From Culex pipiens pallens (taxonomy: Eukaryota; Arthropoda; Insecta; Diptera; Culicidae): a stretch of 64,000 nt of DNA. The translations under genes were made by a program, and so were the position numbers. The stretch lies in the NCBI RefSeq assembly GCF_016801865.2, contig NC_068938.1, forward strand, positions 3,273,338-3,337,337, given 5' to 3'. Positions 56,471 through 64,000 of the stretch are shown one piece after another. Every line of letters starts with the position of its first letter. Position 1 is the first letter of the stretch. The notes beneath the pieces are model-generated. The model saw nothing but the letters and a program-made list of their open reading frames with translations, had not been told where the DNA came from and did no database searches.

Positions 56471-59332
56471 TATGAGACATTTATGCAACCATTTTCAGTA
56501 AACAGTTAACAGTTCATAAAGATACCAAATCCTCATTCCCCATGAAATCATACTATCTTCAAGCTCACCCAATTTTGGAAGTCTTTTCGCCAACCTGTTA
56601 AGAGAAAATAAATCAAATAATATTCTATTTGCTACATTTTCCCTCAAAAACCACCCCGTCAAGTGCTGCCAGAGCTTTGGCACACCTCCACACACCAGTC
56701 AACAGAAGTAAATAAAACAAAGTGCCTGACAGTTTGCCCACCCCACCCTAAGAAACGGGCGAAAAAAGGGAAAATTGCACACCCACAGGATAATAGCATT
56801 ACAGTTTGATTTCGGGGTAATTTAGTGGTAGATGACATCGTAGCAGGCGACGACAGCGACGTTTTCTCTTAACACCTTCGCAACAGGGTTGTAATCGCTG
56901 GTATTTTTTTTTCTTTTTCTGGTTTGGGAATTTAATTATGCTTGCTTCGAAATTGATTTTTTTTCTTCGCAGACTGACGAAAGTTGAGGAATTCGCGAAC
57001 TTTCACGTATGGTTTTAGAGGCAAAATTTATATTGTTTAATTAAAAGTCATAAATAATTTCATTAATTTGAAGAAGCCATCTAGACGTTGAAATCCAATT
57101 TGGACTCTCTCGCCAGAAATAATATATGGCATAATTAAATTAAATTTGTTCTACTAAAAGTACAATTTCGCTCTCATTCCTTTTGCCAAAACGGTACGAT
57201 GTTATTACACGTGTGTGTGCTCGAGAGCTGGGGCAACGGCGTAACGAAATTTTCCTCGCTCGCTGAAATGAAACACTCGAAAAACATATCGTTTCTCATC
57301 TCATCTACTTTGAAGTTTTTCCTAGCAGAAGGAGCACACCCGAAAGTGGTAATGTTGGAGATGGATATTATTATTTAAGCGTAATGTGAGCGATGTTAGA
57401 TTATCTCGGGGAAAATTTACGTCTCTGTCTCCTGGTTTTTCGTCGAGTTGAGTGTGTCTTTTCACTTTTCGGGTTTATTAATGAAAAGTGCCACTTATTT
57501 TCCGGAGGCATATTTCTTTTCACGCACAGAGACAAATAACGCTTCAAGTGCGTGCTCTCTCGACATGATTGATGACTCCTTAACGACGTCATTTGTAGTA
57601 ATTGAGTCGGTGTTTGTTCTGGTGATTTGGTTGCTCCAATTATGCCTTCTTTAAATTGCTTTAATAATCACTTTAAACGTGTAATATTGCATCTGTCTTC
57701 TTCCAAGGAGAGAAATATTCTAAAATATTTCCTTATTTCAAAACCCTTGCAACCCCCCGGAAAACCACAGAAGAATTTTTATAGCCCATTGTCACTGGTT
57801 TTTCGTTTGTAGTCAAAGTTTTGATTAGCTGGTAGCTTCCCGGGTAGAACAACTTTAAACCCTTCCCATTCCAACTTTCCCAACAACCCTCCCCGTCATC
57901 CTCTAACAGAACTGGATCAAATCATATTTTTATTAGGAATGTAATAACTTCGTAATTTCTTCGAGTTCAAATCCTTTTTCCACCCCTGTTCGTTCCGGTT
58001 CACCCCTCGCACATTTCCACCGCCTACTCTTTGGTCTGCTTTGCTCTGATTTTTATTACACAATTCCCTAAGAAAAGGCCGCAAACCAACCAAGAAGTTG
58101 CAAACGGACCGAGCATCGAACGGATCCAAGACGGCTGCTGGGATTAGTCCAGCCGAAACACCCGAATGATATATTCATATTTCTTGGCTTATTATTTCCG
58201 ACAACCCCTTTTTTTCTACGTTTGCAGGAATCTTGTTCTTTAATTAGTTTCTCCAACACGGTTTTAAATACCGCGTCGTCGTCGTCGTCCTGAAAAAAGG
58301 CAAAACTCGTATAATTAAATATGAATGATTTCAAATTGCTACTCGGCTTTTCAGAGCTCGGAGTTGTATTTTGTGGAGGATTCACCACCTCGCAGGAGGC
58401 GAAAAGATGGAGCAAGTTGGCAACTGAGGAAAAAAGTATCATTTACCTGCTGTTTATTATAAGCACTCTGTATGTGGCACACTTTTGGGTTGGGGTGGAA
58501 GGGTGGCCAGATTTGCTTAGTTATCATCATAAAGGATATAATATAAGATTGTAAAATTGTGATAAATAAAAATTGATTTGTTCATTTTCAAACCAATATT
58601 TTTAAATCTTTTAGGGCAAGCCCAAAACCGATATTGAAAAACAATTTAAATAAAAATATCAACTAAAAATGGGAGAAATTTCGCTATAAACTCAATAACA
58701 AAACAATAAACTGTATTAAAAAACATTAAAAGTTTTCTCAAGAAATTTCCTAACTTTTAAAATAAAACAGATTAAAACTTTAATAGTTTTGAGGACTTGA
58801 ATCACAAATCAACAAAACAATTATTTATAAATTTTATCGCTTAAATTGATAATTACACCTAAAAACAATCGATAACTCCTGACAGTATTCCCAGAACAGA
58901 ACATGTTTCAACAAATTTCTATTACAAAATAATGAATAAAGATTATTGTCATCAAGATTTACAGCTCCCTGTCTTAAAAAGTATCAAAATTACTAATTGA
59001 AAAGCATTTTCAACATTTTTTGGACTATCGCATTTTGTTTTTTTTTTACTATCGCAGAGTGTGGATAAACATAAAACATTTACGAAAAAGTATAAACTAA
59101 CACAGACTGATTTTGTTGCATAAGTTTTATTTCCAATACATAAAATATTTGGTTTGAAAATTTAAACAAAAAAATAATCCGCATTGGAATAAAATTGTTT
59201 AATTTTTTAAAAATTCAGTGTTTTATATATTTACAATTTGCAAAATTTGAGCCAAATAATTTGACAATTTGAGTTTGTTGAGAAATACGCAAATTTGTTA
59301 AACTTTGAGTATTTTTATCCAATCTTATCTTC
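56471..59332. other. Noncoding; GC-richer 56700-58550, then AT-rich
   Basis: No supportable gene. A (GTC)4-type run lies near 58276-58290. Confidence 0.45.
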
Positions 59333-59620
59333 TATATATATAAAAAATTTCGACGGTTTTGTTCGAACGCGAAAAGTTCAATACGGAGCGTCGGATCGAA
59401 GTGCTCTTTGTTGCGTTGGGTTCGTATAAGCTCAAGGAAGGTTCTTACGCCAAAAAGTGATAACTTTGGCCACTCTGGAACCGATTCAAGAAAATCTGCC
59501 GATTGTATGGGAAAAACTGCAGAAAATCAAATTTTGATCACAGGAGGCTGAAAAAGCTAAAAAATTAAAAACGTCAACAAAAGAAAAAAGACAGAACAAA
59601 GTTTGTCGGGTAAGGCTTGT
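59333..59620 (+). repeat. Dispersed repeat family 1, copy 3
   Basis: Starts TCTATATATATAAAAAATTT, then CGACGGTTTTGTTCGAACGC, and ends GTCGGGTAAGGCTTG. It is the longest copy with 31820-32110. Helitron-like ends are possible but unproven. Confidence 0.6.
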
Positions 59621-61980
59621 ACTTTATATTTTTTTTTAATATTTCAAAATTTGCAATATTTTTGTCAAACGATTCCAAATTAAATTTAAATCGTTTTATT
59701 CAAAACTAATTACCGTAAACTGGGTGACTTTGATAGCCTGGTGGACATTGATAGGCTGAAAATTTATTTTTTGTGAAATGAAAAATTCAAAAAAATGGAC
59801 TTTGTGTGACCAAGCTCAGTATATGTTTGAAAAATAAATCATAAAAAAGCCTTACAGATTGATTAATATTTGGAAAATAAATTGTAATCATATCAATGTC
59901 ACCCCGGTTTATGGTACCAAAAACTTTAAAATAAGGAGAGTCTTTCATTAAATATCATTAGTTTGATAACTATATTGTGAAACATGAAATTCTTTATATT
60001 GTTGAAAAATTTGTGCATTTTCTACAAAATAAAAAAATATTATTGTTTCTTTAATCCTACTGAAAATTATTCAACAATAATAAGCAACTCTCTACGTTTT
60101 CGACAATCGACTATTTATTGTATTTTTTTTTTATTTGGATGGAACTTTGTCTATCGATTCCTAAGATCCAAATCAGTGGTTTCTTCAAACAAATTTGGGG
60201 GCTGTCCATAGGAAAGCCCTTTGCAAATTTTCGAAAATCTGTTTCTTGGAAAGAATTTGTTGACTGGTTTGGTGTCTTCGCCAGAATTGCAGGTTATTAT
60301 TGGGGCTATTTTGAAAAAATAGGCACACGGAAAATTTTTATGAACACTAAAACAAAAATAAATGAAAAGGTCGAAGTGGGTACAGTTTGTAGAAATCGAT
60401 TTTTTGTGATAAAAAGATTATTAGTAATGGGTATTTTTTCCGTCTAACTTTTATTTGTTTCAAATACCGTCTTCAAGGGTGAAATTCGATCATTCAAAAA
60501 TTCCGAGGGCCTTATAAAAAATCAAGATTTTACTGAAGCTCAAACGTGTTAAAATATTTCAAGAAATAACTTGGCAACACTTCCCAACACACGACTGTTC
60601 TAACATCTTTTTTCCAGCCTGCTGTTCTCACTCCAATTCCACCCAACTTCCTTGTAAATTGGAGCAGTTTAAAAATGCATGCGTTGGAAATGAAATTGTA
60701 CCCCCGAAAAAGGGGTTTTCAAATTTAAATTTAAATGAGAAGACACGAGATGCGAACACATAACCTCTATTCTAGCTTGGCGCTGCCATTCCGAGAGGTG
60801 GTTAAGATTTTGTGGGGTGTTGTGTGCGTTATGAAATTGTGGTTACCTCGGTTTCAAATGAGTGCACATCTCGAAACTTCAACTCCGGAGTCAGCGCCTC
60901 TTTATGAGATGTGTGTTTATGGATGGGACGGATTTGCCTCTACGGTTTATGGCTTTTCTTTTATGATCGTCGTCGCCGTAGTCTCATAGTCGTGCCACAC
61001 ATCTGCTACTACTTTCCATCGATTGTGTTGTGATTTCGGGATGCTGCGTCGAGAATGATAGCTCGTGAAGCTATATTATCGATTCATTTCGGATTTGATC
61101 CAACAGCGAGAAGGGGCTTATTGAACGCAAGACAAGAACGCGTTCCGCCATGCAAACCAATGAATTAGCAGATTTAATTTGATTGTAATCGCCATCAACA
61201 AAAGCCAGACGATGAACGGGACGATTCCCGCAAAATTAAGATCCAAAAGAGAGGCAGTGCATTCGACGCAGCAAGCGACGAGTTTCATCGGATATGATGC
61301 ATTTGTTGACTGCGTGCTTAATCTCCAGAGCCTGCTATGCTGCAAGAGTGAGGTTAGGTTTGGACGGGGAAAAGGGGAAACTTCCTATTGTTTCCAACTC
61401 GATCATTTGACCAGGAACCCGTAATATAGTGTTTCCTATTATTGGTGCTGTCGAGCGTGGCCGCATCGGAAAACAATGCCCGGAATGCAATTCCGATGAA
61501 AAACGACGGATAGCAGTGCGGGGGTGGACACCACATCATCCTATATTCCGTGTCCTCCCGATACGAAATAGAAATCATATTTCTCGTCGCATTGTTTGGA
61601 TTGTTTATTATTTGTAAACATATCATCCGGCTCGGGCTCGGCCAGCGCTATCAGTCACTTTGGGTTTTCCCCGGGGATGAGTCCGATAACATAGTAACAG
61701 AGTAGGCCGCGTGCATGTGGTTCAAATTGCGAATCCGCAAATGGACCAACAATGGAGTGGAGTGGACGACACAAACAACAGAGTGCTTGCTGCACAAATC
61801 AAAGTGGGCGGGTGGTGATGAATCGAGGGAGAGGAAACAAGAGTGATAAGTGCGACTAGAAATGAATAGGATATTGTTGGCTTGTATTTCTGTTGCTATC
61901 GTGAACACATAGTGGGTGAAATCTAATTTATATCTAATTGAACATGTGCCCACAAAATATTGAAAAAAAAAACATTCCTA
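59621..61980. other. Noncoding; AT-rich then GC-richer from 60600
   Basis: About 60230-60440 resembles family 2 (TTTGGTGTCTTCGCC). 60600-61950 looks unique; its frames have no domains. Confidence 0.45.
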
Positions 61981-62908
61981 GATTGGGATTGGGATTGGGA
62001 TTGGGATTGGGATTGGGATTGGGATTGGGATTGGGATTGGGATTGGGATTGGGATTGGGATTGGGATTGGGATTGGGATTGGGATTGGGATTGGGATTGG
62101 GATTGGGATTGGGATTGGGATTGGGATTGGGATTGGGATTGGGATTGGGATTGGGATTGGGATTGGGATTGGGATTGGGATTGGGATTGGGATTGGGATT
62201 GGGATTGGGATTGGGATTGGGATTGGGATTGGGATTGGGATTGGGATTGGGATTGGGATTGGGATTGGGATTGGGATTGGGATTGGGATTGGGATTGGGA
62301 TTGGGATTGGGATTGGGATTGGGATTGGGATTGGGATTGGGATTGGGATTGGGATTGGGATTGGGATTGGGATTGGGATTGGGATTGGGATTGGGATTGG
62401 GATTGGGATTGGGATTGGGATTGGGATTGGGATTGGGATTGGGATTGGGATTGGGATTGGGATTGGGATTGGGATTGGGATTGGGATTGGGATTGGGATT
62501 GGGATTGGGATTGGGATTGGGATTGGGATTGGGATTGGGATTGGGATTGGGATTGGGATTGGGATTGGGATTGGGATTGGGATTGGGATTGGGATTGGGA
62601 TTGGGATTGGGATTGGGATTGGGATTGGGATTGGGATTGGGATTGGGATTGGGATTGGGATTGGGATTGGTATTGGGATTGGGATTGGGATTGGGATTGG
62701 GATTGGGATTGGGATTGGGATTGGGATTGGGATTGGGATTGGGATTGGGATTGGGATTGGGATTGGGATTGGGATTGGGATTGGGATTGGGATTGGGATT
62801 GGGATTGGGATTGAGATTGGGATTGGGATTGGGATTGGGATTGGGATTGGGATTGGGATTGGGATTGGGATTGGGATTGGGATTGGGATTGGGATTGGGA
62901 TTGGGATT
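61981..62908. repeat. (GGGATT)n microsatellite, about 155 units
   Basis: 928 bp of GATTGG/GGGATT with two substitutions noticed (G to T near 62671, G to A near 62813). The plus strand carries G3N3 repeats, the pattern of G-quadruplex DNA. All six frames lack stops, so long GL, DW or IP frames are artefacts. Confidence 0.98.
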
Positions 62909-64000
62909 AAATTCAACATTTAACAGTTTGCAAAAATCTTAAAATACAACTTGAGAGCAACCCACAGTGCTGATTGGGCTGATATATTTAATCATATTTT
63001 TGTTTCCTGTTTCACTCGCCAACAATCCCGCAAACAATGCCATGAATGAATGGTCCTGGAGTCAAAGTCCACACACGTCCACTCGTCCATCAGCCCATCA
63101 GTCAGTCAGCTAGAAGGCCAGACAATAGGGAAAATCAGAATCGAAATGCATTTACAGAATTCTAGCCAGACTAATGCATAATGATATCATATTTCGCCCC
63201 ACATAGATAAATATGTTTGGTAAAAGTCGACTATTTGCACAAACAAGCAAGCGCTCTATTGTCTCCCATCGTTCGCTGTATTATAGTGTGTTCAAATAGA
63301 ACAAGCTTTGGCTGCTGTAGCTGCTTGCTATCAGTCATTCATAAATATACAGCAAAAACAAAAACTAGCCCAAAAAGCCATCCTCTCCCCACCCACACAC
63401 AAAGGTAAATAAATAAAGAGGGACAGTTTATGGATATTAGCTTTGGCCTCGGTGGCCCCTCTCTCCCTGGCAACACTGCCAGAGCTGGTGGGAGGAATTC
63501 ACGCCCTGGTGAAATGCAGTGAATGTTGGTGTTGTTCTTGCTTCAGGACTGACCGCACACACTATTTTCACATTCATAGCTCGGAACGGAAAGGCAGAGG
63601 ATGACCACGTCACATCATCATCAACAACATCGGTCTCATCAACCGGCCGCGTGCGGAATTTATGAAGTATTTCGCATCAGCACGTGGACCACACCGGCAC
63701 CTTACCTATTTTAACCCTTTGAAAGTCGGGATTGTTTAAATTCAATATTTAAAAATAATAGAAAAAATATGTTTTGTGTAAAAACACGCTCTCATGACAG
63801 TGTTACCTGATTGTCAGATCTTCTATTTCCAATAGATTTTCAAAAAAAGAATCTTAGAAGACATGTTTATCAACATTTACAACATCATTGGAATATAACA
63901 ACAAAATTGAAGTCATGTAATCTTGCGGAGTAGCAACTACGGGTAGACACCAATGCTATGCTATGCTATGCAAAAATTAACGTCAAGTAATATATTTTTG
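62909..64000. other. Noncoding DNA to window end
   Basis: 63000-63720 is GC-richer and unique-looking. A short CTATG repeat lies at 63956-63969. No gene. Confidence 0.5.

Noticed and set aside
61938..62942. Long GL, DW and IP repeat reading frames on both strands
   Set aside because: They are the (GGGATT)n array read in stop-free frames, not proteins.
1..64000. CRISPR arrays, operons, bacterial promoters
   Set aside because: Repeat arrays lack spacers; the sequence is clearly eukaryotic.

Overview
The window is eukaryotic, AT-rich, transposon-laden DNA with no host gene that I can support. The two intact-looking Ty3/Gypsy LTR retrotransposons, several short inverted-repeat elements with TA, TTAA or 8-bp target duplications, and long pure microsatellites fit a dipteran. 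A culicine mosquito is my best guess. This is inference from style and remembered families, not from a search. 

Layout. 1-6992 is noncoding, with a hairpin at 1232-1307, a dispersed repeat near 2200-2690 and an interlocked inverted-repeat block at 4954-5851. 6993-20658 is LTR element 1, on the minus strand, flanked by a 4-bp duplication (CATA). It carries gag-protease, RT/RNase H and integrase frames, and its pol is broken by a small deletion inside RNase H. Its 5' LTR is interrupted by a 2.76-kb foldback element (16815-19573) built of exact 144-bp tandem units in two opposed arms, with a TA target duplication. 20659-31800 is noncoding, with a composite hexamer microsatellite (23011-24099), a degenerate foldback block and a small MITE. 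32225-42045 is LTR element 2, also on the minus strand, with a 4-bp duplication (AATT). Its two 1564-bp LTRs differ at one base that I could find. Its gag and pol are complete and linked by a textbook -1 frameshift site followed by a possible pseudoknot. Its leader holds an array of UGUAAAUA motifs. 42046-64000 is again noncoding, with a tRNA-like relic, a 7-mer/8-mer microsatellite pair (44106-44616), TTAA MITEs, a hAT-type MITE with an 8-bp duplication that splits a possible small reading frame, several foldbacks and a 928-bp (GGGATT)n array.

How it fits together. Each LTR element makes its own particle: Gag forms the shell, protease cuts the polyproteins, RT/RNase H copies the RNA, and integrase inserts the DNA. 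Element 2 looks capable of all steps. Element 1 does not: it lost part of RNase H, and its 5' LTR was invaded by the foldback after integration, since the other LTR lacks it. Moderately GC-richer unique segments (about 850-1900, 21230-22600, 24350-25450, 28080-29500, 43200-45550, 51180-52500, 54380-55440, 56700-58550, 60600-61950, 63000-63720) alternate with AT-rich repeat-derived DNA. They are the likeliest places for host regulatory sequence or intron/intergenic DNA of a larger gene.
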